From positions 186,001-250,000 of the forward strand of contig BGKB01000103.1 of assembly GCA_003116975.1 (NCBI GenBank): 64,000 nt of DNA, in the 5' to 3' direction. The notes below the pieces were generated by a model, which was not told where the DNA came from, did not search any database, and saw only the letters and a list, made by a program, of their open reading frames with translations. Positions 18,033-29,300 of this stretch are shown piece after piece; position 1 is the stretch's first letter, and every line of letters begins with the position of its first letter. This DNA comes from Aurantiochytrium sp. KH105. Its lineage: Eukaryota; Sar; Bigyra; Thraustochytrida; Thraustochytriidae. Both the position numbers and the translations under genes were made by a program.

Positions 18033-20402
18033 CTAACTCGTTGCTCCCGTGATGGATTGGGTCCTGAATCGAGTAATCTTTCGCAGGAGTCGACGTGGCG
18101 TGGACGCTTCATAGGGCAGGTCACTCGACACCGATTTTTCCTCCTCCTCTCTTATAGATTCGGCGCTGCTTCCACGACGGCGCGTCTTGGCCCAGGGCCC
18201 TTGAATACCTCTACCAGCATTATTTTCCACCTGGGTATCTTCATCCGTATCCATTACGACATCTTCCGTGTCAGGTTGCCAGCTGGAGTCATCATTGTAC
18301 AATAGTGCCTCCTGCACGAGCTCGTGCTGCCTGGCCACACCATTGCATAAAGAACAAATTTCGAGCTCCTGATCAACTCTTGTCTCCAAGGCACCCTTGT
18401 GCACGTAAGGCATTGCTTGCGATTTTGGCGTGAAGCGCGTGCACACAATCTTGCCTGTCTTGTCGCGCCGTCCTGCCCGCAAAAAGCCGCACGAGTCGCG
18501 AGTCCACACCACGGTGTCCAGTACCATGGGCGCAATCTTCTCAAAGACGCCCCCACGCCGCACCAGTTCATCCGCATTGCTTCGGATCTGAGCCGCGCAA
18601 AGGTTCATGAGCGGCGCCGGAGAGAGCGGGCCCACGAAGACCCTGTGCATATCGTTGAGGCGATTCTCACCGTCGTATCCACCCAGCACGTACATGTAGT
18701 TGTCCATGCAGACAGCGCGGTGAAAGGTTCGCGACGACGGCTCGACCCCTTCAATCTGCATTTTTTCCCACTGAAGACGGGAAAAGTCGAAGCGGTGCAC
18801 GTCGTGAAAGCGCTGGTGCTCCTTATCGACGCCGCCAAAGACGAACATGCTCGAACCGCACACAACTGCTGAATGCCGGTACCGGTTCTCGGGACGCGCT
18901 TCGAGCAAGGGCGCGCCGAGTGCCCCAAAAGAGGCCTCGTCAACGTCCATACTATGAATTTCTGCCTCGTTGCGGCCAAAGTCAAGTGATTTTTCTTGGT
19001 CAGCGTAAACGGTGGTATGATGCGAGTCTCGATCATCGTCCATGTCTATGCTACCTTCGCTTGCCTTTGTTTCCAAAATCGACATGTTCTCCATGTACAT
19101 GCTGTCGCCTTCACCGCTGCCATCGGATTGCAGTCTATCCCGTGTTTCGAGTTCCGATCGTCTCGATCCTGCCAAAGTCTGACAGAGCCCATCCCACAGA
19201 CTGCGCCGCTGGCGGTTTCCCGGTCGAGACTCGGCTTGAGCCCCGTCTGTGAAACAGGAGACCGTGGTAGAGGACTCGGTGCGTCCCACCAAACTGAAGC
19301 GTCGTTTGGTGCCTACAAAGGGCTCAGGTCGACCCTTTTGGTTGCCTTGCTTTTGAGCGTGCACATCTTTCTGATGTGCCTCTACGCGGAGCATGTCAAG
19401 CGTTGACCAGCGCTCGGTCTCTAAGTCGAGCGCAAACGTGCAGTCGAGCGTTTCGCGACCATCCCAGCCGCCAAAGATCCACAGCTTGCCGTCGTGGACA
19501 ATGCCCGAATGGCCAAAGCGACGCGTGGGAAGCACGAAGGAGCCGGACGATGGCGTCTCAACTTGTTCAACGTGCAGCATGTGCTGTTCGCGTTGTCGGG
19601 TTTGAGGTTCTTGCTCTTCCTCGCCTCCATTCGCATCGCTCTCATCGTTCTCATCGTCATCATCCTGATCCTGGTCTTGGTCATCGTCGACTTCCTGATG
19701 CTGTTGCTGGAGCTGCTGGAGTTGTTCAAGAAGAAGATTTTCCTGCTCCTGCTGATGCCGTTGTGCGTTCACGCAGAGTTCGCGCCACGTGAGTGTGCGC
19801 GTGTCGAACTCAAAGGTATTGTTAAAACGCTCTGCGCCATCATAGCCTCCGAAAACGACGAGCCGGTGGTCGTACGCAACCATGCTGTGGTCCGTGCGAG
19901 GCTGGGGCACCCGCTCATTTCGATCATTTGCAGGGAGCTGCCCGTCTTCTAAATTCTGCAAAGGGTCTTGATTTCCTTCTTGGGACTCTGCTTCGAGGAT
20001 GACGTCCATGAGCGTGCGGTTGCGGGGGCGAACAAAGGTCCACTCCAAGGTGGCAAAGTTGAGCCTGTAAAGGTCATTGAAGTAGTTGCCATCTCGCCCG
20101 TCGTAGCCTCCAAAGACATACAGGCTGCCATCGAGAACGACGCCGGTGGCTCCTGAGCGACGGCTTGGCAAGTGCCCGTACGCCCACATTCTCGTCCACG
20201 CCTTGGTCGTTGGGTCGAACCTGTAAAGATCTTGTTGTCGTCTGCGTCGGTCTGTGCCTCCAAAGAGGTAAAAGCATCCCTCATGAGTGACTACCGCATG
20301 ACCTGTACGCGGTGAGTACCGCCCCTCTGTCTCGATGGTTTCCCAGCGGACCTCGAACGGCAGCAGCGTCTTGTCTGCGTTGGAGGAGGACATCATCATC
20401 AC
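18033..20402 (-). CDS. Kelch-repeat protein with a distinctive C-terminal region
   Basis: 789 residues. At least six kelch motifs are visible as a hydrophobic-FGG-x-D/W pattern: YLFGGTD, YVFGGYDGRDG, VVFGGYDGAERFNN, WIFGGWDGRE, FVFGGVDKEHQ and YVLGGYDGENR. They would form one beta-propeller. The blades are split by an acidic insert (a DQDQDQDDDDEND-like run near residue 240) and by a long serine-rich insert (about 350-490). After the last blade, the segment from about 620 to 720 contains ELVRRGGVFEKIAPMVL and a CSLCNGV motif with two cysteines that I do not recognise. The propeller suggests a protein-binding scaffold; the partner is unknown. The frame begins with four methionines, so the exact start is uncertain. 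Its upstream region is long (1.2 kb). Confidence 0.82.
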   Translation of the reverse strand: MMMMSSSNADKTLLPFEVRWETIETEGRYSPRTGHAVVTHEGCFYLFGGTDRRRRQQDLYRFDPTTKAWTRMWAYGHLPSRRSGATGVVLDGSLYVFGGYDGRDGNYFNDLYRLNFATLEWTFVRPRNRTLMDVILEAESQEGNQDPLQNLEDGQLPANDRNERVPQPRTDHSMVAYDHRLVVFGGYDGAERFNNTFEFDTRTLTWRELCVNAQRHQQEQENLLLEQLQQLQQQHQEVDDDQDQDQDDDDENDESDANGGEEEQEPQTRQREQHMLHVEQVETPSSGSFVLPTRRFGHSGIVHDGKLWIFGGWDGRETLDCTFALDLETERWSTLDMLRVEAHQKDVHAQKQGNQKGRPEPFVGTKRRFSLVGRTESSTTVSCFTDGAQAESRPGNRQRRSLWDGLCQTLAGSRRSELETRDRLQSDGSGEGDSMYMENMSILETKASEGSIDMDDDRDSHHTTVYADQEKSLDFGRNEAEIHSMDVDEASFGALGAPLLEARPENRYRHSAVVCGSSMFVFGGVDKEHQRFHDVHRFDFSRLQWEKMQIEGVEPSSRTFHRAVCMDNYMYVLGGYDGENRLNDMHRVFVGPLSPAPLMNLCAAQIRSNADELVRRGGVFEKIAPMVLDTVVWTRDSCGFLRAGRRDKTGKIVCTRFTPKSQAMPYVHKGALETRVDQELEICSLCNGVARQHELVQEALLYNDDSSWQPDTEDVVMDTDEDTQVENNAGRGIQGPWAKTRRRGSSAESIREEEEKSVSSDLPYEASTPRRLLRKITRFRTQSITGATS

Positions 20403-21581
20403 GTCTCGATGTTCTGTCTGCCCTGCTCTGTGCGCAAACTAACAAAAGAAGCTGCCCGTTCTCTTTTTCTATCTTCTTCTGCTTCTTCTGCTTCTTCTTC
20501 CTCTTCTTCTAGCACAGAGACGCTCCCTCGCTTGGCAGCTAGCTCTCCCTGCGCGGCCGCGCCGGCCTGCGCCGCCCGCCCGCTCGCGTCTCCTTCCGCG
20601 CGCCTTTCCTTCCCTTTCCTCTTCCCGCGCAGGGCGAGCGATTGATTGATTTCCTCGCGATTTCCGCGCTCTTCTCGCCTGCGAATTCAGATTCCGCGCC
20701 GCGCCAGGCCCGGGCGGGCGGGCCGGGCACGACGGCCGGCTGAGCGCACACCCGCTTGCAGCTCGCTCGCTCGCTCGCACTGGCGCGCCCTCTCGCCTCG
20801 CTCGCTGGCAACCTTCCTTCGCTCGCTCGCTCCGGGTCTGTCGCGGCGAAGCGGCTTTGCTTTCTCTCCTTGCTTTCTTTCTTTCTTTCTTTCCTTCTTT
20901 GCGCCTCCTCAAGCTCACCGCTATCCCTCCCTGCTTTCCCCCCGCACCGGACACCGCGCAATCCACGTGTCTATATCGTGCGGTCTTGCCCGGTCCGCTC
21001 CGAGATCGCCCCCAACGGTCTGCGCGAGAGAGCCTCGCAGCAGCTTCCCCCTTTCCACGCGCGGTGGTTTGCTCTGAGGATACCGCCCTCCCCGAAACCC
21101 CGCCCGCGCCGAGGCGCCGCGCCCGCGCCGAGGCGCCGCGCGCGAGGCGGGAGAGCGCGCGGGCGAGAGAAGGTGCGCGCGGCAGCGAGAGAAGCGCAGC
21201 AGTGGCGGGGACGGAGATCACATGTCCCGAGTGCGCGAATCTGCAAATTCTGCGAAGACGGCGCGCGGAAGACCGACCTTGAAGAAGAGAGCGCCAGAAC
21301 GGCGGCGTCGTCGACGACACGCCGAGCTTGAGCTTGGGCGCGTCTCGCTCTTGGCGTCGCGCTTTTCCGGGCCGAGCTGCAGCTTGGAGAAGACGCTGCA
21401 TGAGGTGCGGCAAGACGCCGGTGCCAGAGAAGATGGCGGCCCGGTAATACTGGTAATTGTTAAGGAGGGGGGGGGGGGAGTGGCGAAGCGGCGAGACGGA
21501 CGGGGTCGTGCAAAAGTCCAGCAGGAGGTTAATTGGGTGAGCGTGGAGGAAAAGGATGGATAGGGATGAAGATGGGCACGA
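20403..21581. other. Long upstream region of the kelch gene
   Basis: About 1.2 kb of CT-rich, then GC-rich, sequence. It holds TTC-rich runs (20468-20515), a TTTC tract (20874-20898), CGCTCG repeats (20763-20835), a perfect tandem GCGCCGAGGCGCCGC duplication (21107-21145) and a G-run (21467-21478). Overlapping frames on both strands are R/S/A-rich and look like composition artefacts. It probably contains the kelch promoter and leader plus the 3' region of the next gene. Confidence 0.5.
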
Positions 21582-22430
21582 TTACACGGCGTGCGCGGCC
21601 ATCGAGTAGTAAGTCCTGTTGGGTTTGAGGTCCATGTCGAGCGGTTCGGGCACAGCGTGCGCCTCGACAACTCCGGCGTGCATCGCGAAATTCCCCTGAT
21701 GCATGCTCGCGCCATACTGTGCCGCAGCAGGATCGTGCTGCCGTTGATGGTGCTGATACGCGTACGGATCTGCAAAAGATGTCGCAGCAGCAGTTTGCCC
21801 CCCTGGCATGGGCGCGAGAGCAGCGGTGACGGGCGAGTAGATGGTGGCTACGCCAGTGTTGACTGAAGTGTACGAAGCCAAGCCTCGCGAGGGCCGCACA
21901 CGAATACTGCAAATCTTGCCCTTGCGGCCAATGCTCACAATTTCAAATTGGAGCATCGGATGCTCTGCCTGGAGCCGGGGAATAGTTTGCGCGTTGAGGA
22001 TGTCAAAGACCATGTCCACGTACGCAGCATACAGCGTGTTGATAAGAAAGGAAGTGCGAATCATCAGTATCAAGCTCCCGATGAACACTCCAACAAACAT
22101 GATCCCTAAACCCGTCACGAGCTCGGCCCCGAGCGATGCGCCAAGAAATGAGCAAAGAAAGCCTGCCATAAAGCCTATTGCCACGGCGAGCATGCAGAAA
22201 TAGATGCGACGATGTGCATTCGACAGACTTCGGCGCATCACGTACGTCTGCTCGCCGTTCACGACCTCATCGAGACGGTGGCGGATCTTGCGCCACTCTA
22301 CCTCGTTCATGCAGCCCTTGAATTTGCGCGGGAAGCTCCCGGTCATAATAACACGGTCTCCGCAAGGCTCAAGCCTGGAAGGCACCTCAAAGTCATACTT
22401 CTCCTGGCGCTTGTTGCCAAAAAGTCCCAT
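21582..22430 (-). CDS. Two-helix membrane protein of unknown function
   Basis: 282 residues. I do not recognise the family. The start MGLFGNKRQ has a strong context and could be N-myristoylated only in a loose sense (G2 but no S at position 6). Two close hydrophobic helices lie at about 76-97 and 104-123, joined by a short loop, so both termini face the same side. Between 125 and 185 there is an amphipathic domain (NTLYAAYVDMVFDILNA, then FEIVSIGRKGKICSIRVRPS) with alternating strand-like residues. The last 90 residues are low-complexity, rich in A, H, Q and Y. The gene lies tandem with the kelch gene on the same strand, 1.2 kb upstream of it. Confidence 0.75.
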   Translation of the reverse strand: MGLFGNKRQEKYDFEVPSRLEPCGDRVIMTGSFPRKFKGCMNEVEWRKIRHRLDEVVNGEQTYVMRRSLSNAHRRIYFCMLAVAIGFMAGFLCSFLGASLGAELVTGLGIMFVGVFIGSLILMIRTSFLINTLYAAYVDMVFDILNAQTIPRLQAEHPMLQFEIVSIGRKGKICSIRVRPSRGLASYTSVNTGVATIYSPVTAALAPMPGGQTAAATSFADPYAYQHHQRQHDPAAAQYGASMHQGNFAMHAGVVEAHAVPEPLDMDLKPNRTYYSMAAHAV

Positions 22431-23100
22431 TGTGGTGTCGCTGGGTCAGGATGGAATTTCAGGAAAAGCACGAAGTGCACTTTACGCCTCGCTCGCGTCC
22501 GCGTCCCTCCGCCGACGGAAGATGACTCGAACGGTTTTTGTTTTTGCGTTTGTTCGTGTCTGCAGTGCAGGCAACCTTTTTGCTCCCTCCCATTCATCTG
22601 GCTCCAGCTTTCATGCTGATCGATCGCGCTCCTCCTTGGGGACAGCCCCATCGCCCCTGCGATCTTCGGGACGCCTCGTTGGTCTCCACGTGCTGGCTTG
22701 GTGCAGGTCGCCCGGGCCACCAAGATGGCGAGCCTGGTATGCCACCATTGTCTGTCCGCTCGAGGGTGGTCGATCGAAAGCATTCTCGACGTCGGGACCA
22801 CGGCCTGGAGGTGTGTATATATAAATCCAGATGCAGCTGCAGTTGTTCCACATTCTTGTGTTCTCATGCACGTTATCCGCCCGGTCGAGTGGGCATTCAA
22901 GCCAGTCGTCCATCAACCTTCAGCCACAGAGAAAAGTAGTATACTTATGCTGCTGTGCTGCGTTGTCTTGCGTGGCGTTGCGATGGACTCACAGTGAATC
23001 ATGGGTCGGTCGTGTGCCAAGCCTGCGCGTGGTACAATCTGACTTTTCCTCGTTGGAAAGAGATGCTCGTCAACTTGGACACGGCGAGCAGCCTCAACCC

Positions 23101-23126
23101 GATCGATCGATCGATCGATCGATCGG
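23101..23126. repeat. GATC tetranucleotide tract
   Basis: Six GATC units in tandem, each unit being its own reverse complement. It lies 18 bases before a pentamer array. Confidence 0.9.
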
Positions 23127-23143
23127 TCCAACAGAGCATATGA

Positions 23144-23224
23144 CCGCACCGCACCGCACCGCACCCCACCGCATCGCATCACATCGCATCGCATCGCATC
23201 GCATCGCATCGCATCGCATCGCAT
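23144..23224. repeat. CGCAC / CGCAT pentamer array
   Basis: About 16 pentamers. The left part reads CCGCA and the right part reads TCGCA, so the array has shifted from one unit to a one-base variant. This is a simple tandem repeat, not a CRISPR array, since there are no spacers. Confidence 0.9.
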
Positions 23225-23789
23225 GGCGGCGATGTCCTCGTCGTCAAGGCTCGCGCCACGCGCCCTGGAGTCCCTCTTCTTCTTACTCCTTGACCGACAA
23301 GTCTTCCCTGTGCACGTCGTGCGTGCATTTTCTTGCGTGTGCATTCATTCTTGGCTTCTTCTTCACCCACACGGCAAACACGCCCACCAACAATCAACCA
23401 ATCCAACAATCAACCAAACAAGTGAAACAAATCGACCTCGCCGCACATCTCGCGCGTCGCGTGCCTCCCGGGGCACCGCGCGAGTCTCTCCGCCCCGGCG
23501 CGGCGCGACGCTACGCCTCACCTACCCTTTCACGCGCACGCGCCGCGCTGGTTCACTTTAACTCACACTATGCCCCCGTCGCGCGCCCCTTCCTCCCTCC
23601 CTTTCCTCTCCTTTCCTTTCTCTTTCTCTCCTTTGCACTCGGCAAGCAGACCCGAGCGAGCGAGCGAGCGAGCGACTGCTTCGGCGAGGTCGCGCGCGCA
23701 CGAGCTCCGCGCGGCCGCGAGAGACGGGGGAGGCGCGAGAGGGCTGGCCCCGGTCGAGCGAGGGCGCGCCGGCCACGACCGCTTCGCGC

Positions 23790-26093
23790 GTGGAACAGCG
23801 GCATCGGCCGAATCGAATGGTGTCGCCTCGGATTGGGGGGGACGGCACGCGCCGCGACTGCGAGGGGCCTCGCGCAGACGCGCCGGCCGCGATGGAGATG
23901 CGGCTGTCCATGAGCGAGCTGAGCATCGCGGACGAGCCGAAGAATCCGAACAGCGTCGCCTCGCTCGGCCTCCCCTCGGCCCGGCGTGGCAACGCCGGCG
24001 GCGCGGGAGATAGCGGCAGCAGCGCAGGGCCCAATAGCGCAAGCGCCGCCGCCGCAGACCGCCGCAGCCGCGTGCGCAAAGCGTACTCTGGGCGGTCCAA
24101 CAAGTTCCTCTCCGATGAGGTCGTAGGCAAGCAAAAGCTGCGCGGTCCCTCGGGCGCGAATCTGCCCGCAGATCAACAGACACGCCAAATTCACATGCTC
24201 GAAGGCCTTAAACGCGAGGGCATTGCCGCGCCTGCTGCCGGCAAGCCCGCGGTACCCGCGCAGACCGGTCAGCGAATCCAACCTCTTTCTCGAACCCAAC
24301 AACCCCAGAATTCTGCCCCGCTGCCGCCGCGCGTACGGGCGCCCATTCAAGGCCCGCCCTCTGTCGCGAGCGCCTCAAGTGATGACCAAGACCGGAAGCC
24401 GAACTACTGGACTCCTGCCGAGGACGCTGCTCTCAAGGTTGCCGTTGATCGTTTTGGCGATGCGTCATGGAAAAACATTGCCTCGGCGGTCCCAGGACGG
24501 ACCTCAACGCAGTGCATCCAGCGCTGGAAAAAAGTACTCAAGCCTGGCCTGAAAAAGGGACATTGGTCCACTGAAGAAGACAACCTTCTTGTCGCTGGCG
24601 TCCGTTCGCAGCAGGCCAAAAATGTGAAAAAGCTCAATTGGAGTGAGGTCGCCAAGGACATTCCGATGCGCTCCTGCAAACAGTGCCGCGAGCGCTGGGT
24701 CAATCATCTCAATCCTGATGTAAACAAGGGCTCGTGGACCGATGAGGAACTCCGCAAACTTTGGGAGCTCCAGTTAGCGACACCGCGCAAGTGGGCCAAG
24801 ATCGCGCGCCAACTCCCTGGTCGCACTGAAAATATGGTCAAGGTGCGCTGGAACATTCTCAACCGATCCAAGACCAAGCCCTCTGTTGGCAGCTTTCAAG
24901 ATGCCTCGCATCTCGGATCTCTTACTCCCCCTGTTCCGCAATCATCCCTGCTTCCACCTTCGACTAATTTGTCCTCTGCGGCTACTCCTGCGTATAACGC
25001 GGGACATGGTGCTTCAGTCAAAATTGAAAGAGGCCCCTCGGACAAGCTCGTAGGGACGTCGCCCACCGCTGTGCTTGGCCAACAGCCTCGTCGACAGAAC
25101 ACCATCATCCTCAAACGCGATTTTTCCACGACGACGCAGAACAACACGACCACATATCCGCAAGTCTTCGCAACCCCTGCTTCCTCTGCGCCTCAATCGC
25201 GCACGGTTACATCTGGATCAGACCCCGAACTTTCGTTTCCAAGCGTCGAGTGGGACCCAAATGAGCTTCAGATTCGCCCACTCGAATATGAACCATCAGA
25301 TCACACCTCTTTTGGCGTCGCTCCTCCCGACTATCCAGGCGCCGTGGCGCTGTCCTCCTCAAGTTCCACATCTCCCGCACAAGGTGCCGCCTCTTCGCAT
25401 GTTCTGGCGTCCTCCATGACAACACCGAGAGCCAGAAACGGCAGCGGTCGTGCCAGCACGTCGGTGAACGGCACAGACTCCGATGTTCTCAATCAGACAT
25501 CTGTGCACCTCAATTCCAGCCAACAAGTGGGGACTCTGTATGGAGATCTTTCACACCTGGAAGGTCTTGCGGGGCCGAATGCGCTTGATGACGTTTCCTT
25601 TGAGCCGATTGATTTCGGCGATCTCCAACTCAACTCACAAGCCGGAGACTCCGCGTTTTCTACTTTTGGAGCAGATCATCATCATCAGCAGCAGCAGCAG
25701 CAATCACTTCAAGGCCACAGCGCGAGTCACATTGCAAATGCGGCATACCACGCGTCTCATGCAAGTCATCACCAAGAACGGCATACCTCGCCAGTGCTAC
25801 AAACAAATACCGGCAGGCCTTCCAACAATGTGTCCTCGGCAAGCAACGCAAGCGCAGCCAAGGCCGCCTATCAAAACAAGGCTGACGACAGCACTGCCAA
25901 CAGTTCTTCCTTGCGTCAATCCGTGAGCGACTTCCAGAGAGCTCTCTCCTCCACTGGAAATGACGCAGATTTTCTCGCGAATGTCCCTCAGACATTTGAC
26001 GATCTGGTCCTAGACGATGATCTTTTGAACGGGGAGCTCGATGAATTTGCGCGTCATCTACCTCCCTTCCAAGCGCATGATAATATGAAATGA
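23790..26093 (+). CDS. Three-repeat (R1R2R3) MYB transcription factor
   Basis: 767 residues. Three consecutive MYB repeats occupy about 202-253, 254-309 and 310-360. Each has the spaced tryptophans and the GRT/CRERW recognition helix: PGRTSTQCIQRWKKVL, RSCKQCRERWVNHLNP and PGRTENMVKVRWNILNR. In R2 the linker before the second tryptophan is longer (QQAKNVKKLNW) than in animal c-MYB. The rest is a disordered transactivation-like tail, S/T- and Q-rich, with an HHH-Q7 tract near residue 625 and an acidic C-terminus (FDDLVLDDDLLNGELDEF) typical of an activation helix. Family proteins bind AACNG-type sites and often control cell-cycle genes. Several ATGs (23790, 23817, 23892, 23910) are in frame; the earliest is given. 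The gene converges on the CFAP54-like gene. Confidence 0.88.
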   Translation: MEQRHRPNRMVSPRIGGDGTRRDCEGPRADAPAAMEMRLSMSELSIADEPKNPNSVASLGLPSARRGNAGGAGDSGSSAGPNSASAAAADRRSRVRKAYSGRSNKFLSDEVVGKQKLRGPSGANLPADQQTRQIHMLEGLKREGIAAPAAGKPAVPAQTGQRIQPLSRTQQPQNSAPLPPRVRAPIQGPPSVASASSDDQDRKPNYWTPAEDAALKVAVDRFGDASWKNIASAVPGRTSTQCIQRWKKVLKPGLKKGHWSTEEDNLLVAGVRSQQAKNVKKLNWSEVAKDIPMRSCKQCRERWVNHLNPDVNKGSWTDEELRKLWELQLATPRKWAKIARQLPGRTENMVKVRWNILNRSKTKPSVGSFQDASHLGSLTPPVPQSSLLPPSTNLSSAATPAYNAGHGASVKIERGPSDKLVGTSPTAVLGQQPRRQNTIILKRDFSTTTQNNTTTYPQVFATPASSAPQSRTVTSGSDPELSFPSVEWDPNELQIRPLEYEPSDHTSFGVAPPDYPGAVALSSSSSTSPAQGAASSHVLASSMTTPRARNGSGRASTSVNGTDSDVLNQTSVHLNSSQQVGTLYGDLSHLEGLAGPNALDDVSFEPIDFGDLQLNSQAGDSAFSTFGADHHHQQQQQQSLQGHSASHIANAAYHASHASHHQERHTSPVLQTNTGRPSNNVSSASNASAAKAAYQNKADDSTANSSSLRQSVSDFQRALSSTGNDADFLANVPQTFDDLVLDDDLLNGELDEFARHLPPFQAHDNMK

Positions 26094-26329
26094 AAGAAAG
26101 AAAAGCAGAGTCCAGAATTATCTGGCGAGCATCTTCCAACGGTTTCTGACTGAGCATACATCATAACAACATTTACGAAATAATTCATTGATTCTCAATT
26201 TTACCTCTTTTTAGAGAAGAAGCACTTTTGCTATGCAGCGTCTCGCCGCCGCCGTCGTCGTCGTCCTCGTCCTCTTTGCATACAAGACGATTATTCTTCA
26301 GACAATCATGTCAGCATCCATTTTACGTA

Positions 26330-29300
26330 CTACTGCGTCGCAGCACTTTTGTCGTCTTCGCGCACCTGATGAAGAATCGAGCGAAACTCCTCCCCAGCAT
26401 CTTCAATGAAAATGCCAGAACGAACATCAAAGAGTCGCTCGAGCCAGGTTGCAAGCTCCTCTTGATTGCTCTCAGAGATACCGTTCAGCTCGTCGTCAGA
26501 CACGCCATCCTCGTCTTCGGATCCCACGCCAAGAAGTACCATTGCCTGGCGGATTGCTGCTCCAAGCAACGACGAGTCGTTCATTCGCTTTGCATGGGAA
26601 AGGTCATCACGAACCTCTCGAACGCTTGCAAAAGGCATCGATTTTCGAATTGGGACAGCGCGTCCCGGGCGCAAAAGAATCAAATCGACATTCTTGGCAT
26701 CAACGGCCTTGTCCCTGACCCACTGGGCTGCAACGAGACCATCAGGCACCGAAATCTCTCCGCCATCGTCCTCTGGAGACGCATCGTCTCGGACAGGAAG
26801 TACTGTCGCAGCGACCATGAAGCTCTCGCGGAAACTATCGTCAGCTGCGCTCAGATACGCGTAAAGAGCACGAATTCGCTCATGTCGCTCGAGGTCGAGG
26901 CCCACAGATCGTCCGAATATCTCGCGCTGAAGTCTGCAAATGAGGCCTTGCAGACCGACCTCTTGGGCAAATGTGTCGGCGAAAAATGGGTCCATCTCAC
27001 GCGCTCTCAGACTGGCTTCTTCGGTATCCGCAACGCTGCTGGCGCCTCTTGCAAATTCACTCAGTTGTGCGCCAAGACGAGCGAACCCTGAGCCAAGACA
27101 TTCTGCTGCCCGCAGCCATTGCGACGCCCCAGCAGCTGCACCAAGTCGGGTGCAGGCGCGGCGGCCTAGATCGAGCGTCGCTCCCTGCGCTTCGCAAGCA
27201 AGTTCGGCACATGCCACCAGAGCATTTTCCACCTCTGCCTCGGCCTCCACGGTAGACTCCTGCAAAAGCGCATTCAGGAGCATCGCCTCGCTCTTCAACC
27301 AAGGAAGAGGGATCAGTGAAACCGCCACGGTGTCAAGTGCGTCTTGTAAAATGCCACACGAGCGCTCTTCCTCCGCATGGTAGCGCGCGACAATGGCATA
27401 TGCGGCGATGATATCCGTGTATAGCGTCTGCTTAGTCCGAGGACTTGTCTTTTTGGGCTCAAAAAAGCCAATCGCCCCGAGTGCAGCCTGTGCGGAAGTG
27501 TATGCAGCTCGAATGGACGCCTCTTCGATGTCATCGCTCTCGCCAGACTCCACCTCAGAGGCTTGCTGATTCGAGCAACGTATCCAAGCGGCGTGAGCCT
27601 GCTTTGCAATGACGATCGCTTTCACATACGTCAAGTCTCGAACCTCTGCGGAGGCGATGATTGCCGTGTGGGCGACTCTGGCAGCTTCCTGGAGGCTTCC
27701 GAGACGAGCCAGTGCTTCTGCACTGCAAACAATTGCCGCTCGGCGAATATCGCTCTCCGCATTCACTTCGCAATCATGATCAAGAGAGTGACTCGCGGCC
27801 AGCACACTCTCCGGAGAGCCGAGGAGCTCTGCAGCCCTTAAAAGGCTGAAGCGCAGATGCAACCAGGCGTGAATATTGAGTCTGGGTGAATCAGCTTCGA
27901 CATCGTTCGATGCGGTGTCACCGACAGCACGACTCGAGGCAAGTGCTTCGAGGCAGATGGATGCCCAACGAATTGTGGTTCGCGCCTTGCCTTGCGCGAG
28001 GAGTACGTCTGCCGCACAAGTCAGTACCTCGGCTGAGCTCGCCTTGGCAATTTGCAACATCGAGTCGCGCGATGAGACCAGAGTCTCGGCGCCGTCCGCG
28101 TCGGGCTCGGTCTCTTTACCTGTGAGCTCTTGCGCGAAAACTTCTGGAAGCTGCGGGTCAAGAAGCTTGAGCGTAGCCTCGAGAAGCTCGTTGCGGGAAA
28201 GTGAAGCATCCTCTTCGCCCTCCGATTCGACACGTGTCGACGGCGGCCAGAACGAGAGGACGCGGCAAACGAGTCGAGCGCGACATACGCGCAAGATTTC
28301 CATCAGACGTGGGCCCAAGGCTTTGGAAACCCAAGGAATGGGCTCAGTCTCTGGACCAAGCGTGACAAGCGATCGGAGTCCATCACGATTGGCACGTGAC
28401 CACGGTGCCTCGTTGCTCGTCAAAGCAAATTGGACGCCGTGGGCCTCACGCTGCATTTGCAATATTGCGAGCACTTCGTCGGCATCCTGAGGCTCGTCGG
28501 CGACACTCGATGCTTGGTGTAGCTCAGCGGACGAACGGAGGAGTTCACTCTCATCAACCGGAAAATTTGCGCCGAGAAGTACGGCGCGAAGTGCGAGACC
28601 ACTTTCACGCACGAGTCCAAGCTGCGTAAGCGCCGTGGAGCGAATAAGATGCGACTCCAGCACAACAGAGGCCGAAAGGCACCACTGCCTGCCAGCGTAC
28701 TCCAAAAGACTTGCGATTGGAAGAGAAAGCAAGTTGTCTGCCTGACGACTGCTACGTGAAAGCTCGCGGGCAATATGGCCAAGGGCCTCAAGAATTGCAG
28801 TCTTGCGTACCGCCTGGAAGTTGAAGAGCGCGCGATCGAGACCCGGCATGAGCTCTCGCACCTGATACGAGGCATAATCGCACGTTCGCACAGGATGCTC
28901 GATGGAGGCGCTCAGCAAACATGCAAAGAGCCATCCTCCGAGACGGAGGTGCTTCATGGTCTTGTCTACGTCGCCCGTAAATGAGAATTGGGCAAGTTTC
29001 GCGCAACTTGTTGCCGCCAGAACGCAGGCACGCGCGCCAAAGCGGGCAAGGAGTGACTGGCACATTGTAAGCTCTGCGCAGCTGGCAAGGTTCTCCTTGG
29101 GAGTCCATTTTGACACAGACGTTGGGGTTTTCGCCGCCGACTCTAGAATCCTTTCCCAGGACGAAACGCTGTTTACGTCTTGCAGGACGGCGTCAACGGC
29201 ATCGGTCCAGGCAGTGCGCGCCGCAGCCCACCCAGCCACACCGCCTTGTGCGGCGTGAAGATTGCCGAGTTCAAGCAGAGCCTGTGCAAGCAGCGTGGTT

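Larger units (their letters stand above)
22431..23789. other. Divergent intergenic region with microsatellites, upstream of MYB
   Basis: About 1.36 kb between diverging starts. It holds a TATATATAA stretch near 22815, a GATC tetramer tract, a degenerate CGCAC/CGCAT pentamer array (both listed separately) and CT-rich runs (23580-23640) just before the MYB start. Frames in this stretch are short or low in complexity. No gene is supported. Confidence 0.5.

Noticed and set aside
20469-21413. 314-codon arginine-rich minus frame between the kelch gene and the two-helix gene
   Set aside because: Composition is R/A/S/G only and follows GC-rich simple sequence; frames of similar length exist on the other strand at the same place.
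23144-23224. CRISPR-like array of short repeats
   Set aside because: It is a pure pentamer repeat without spacers and lies in a eukaryotic intergenic region.
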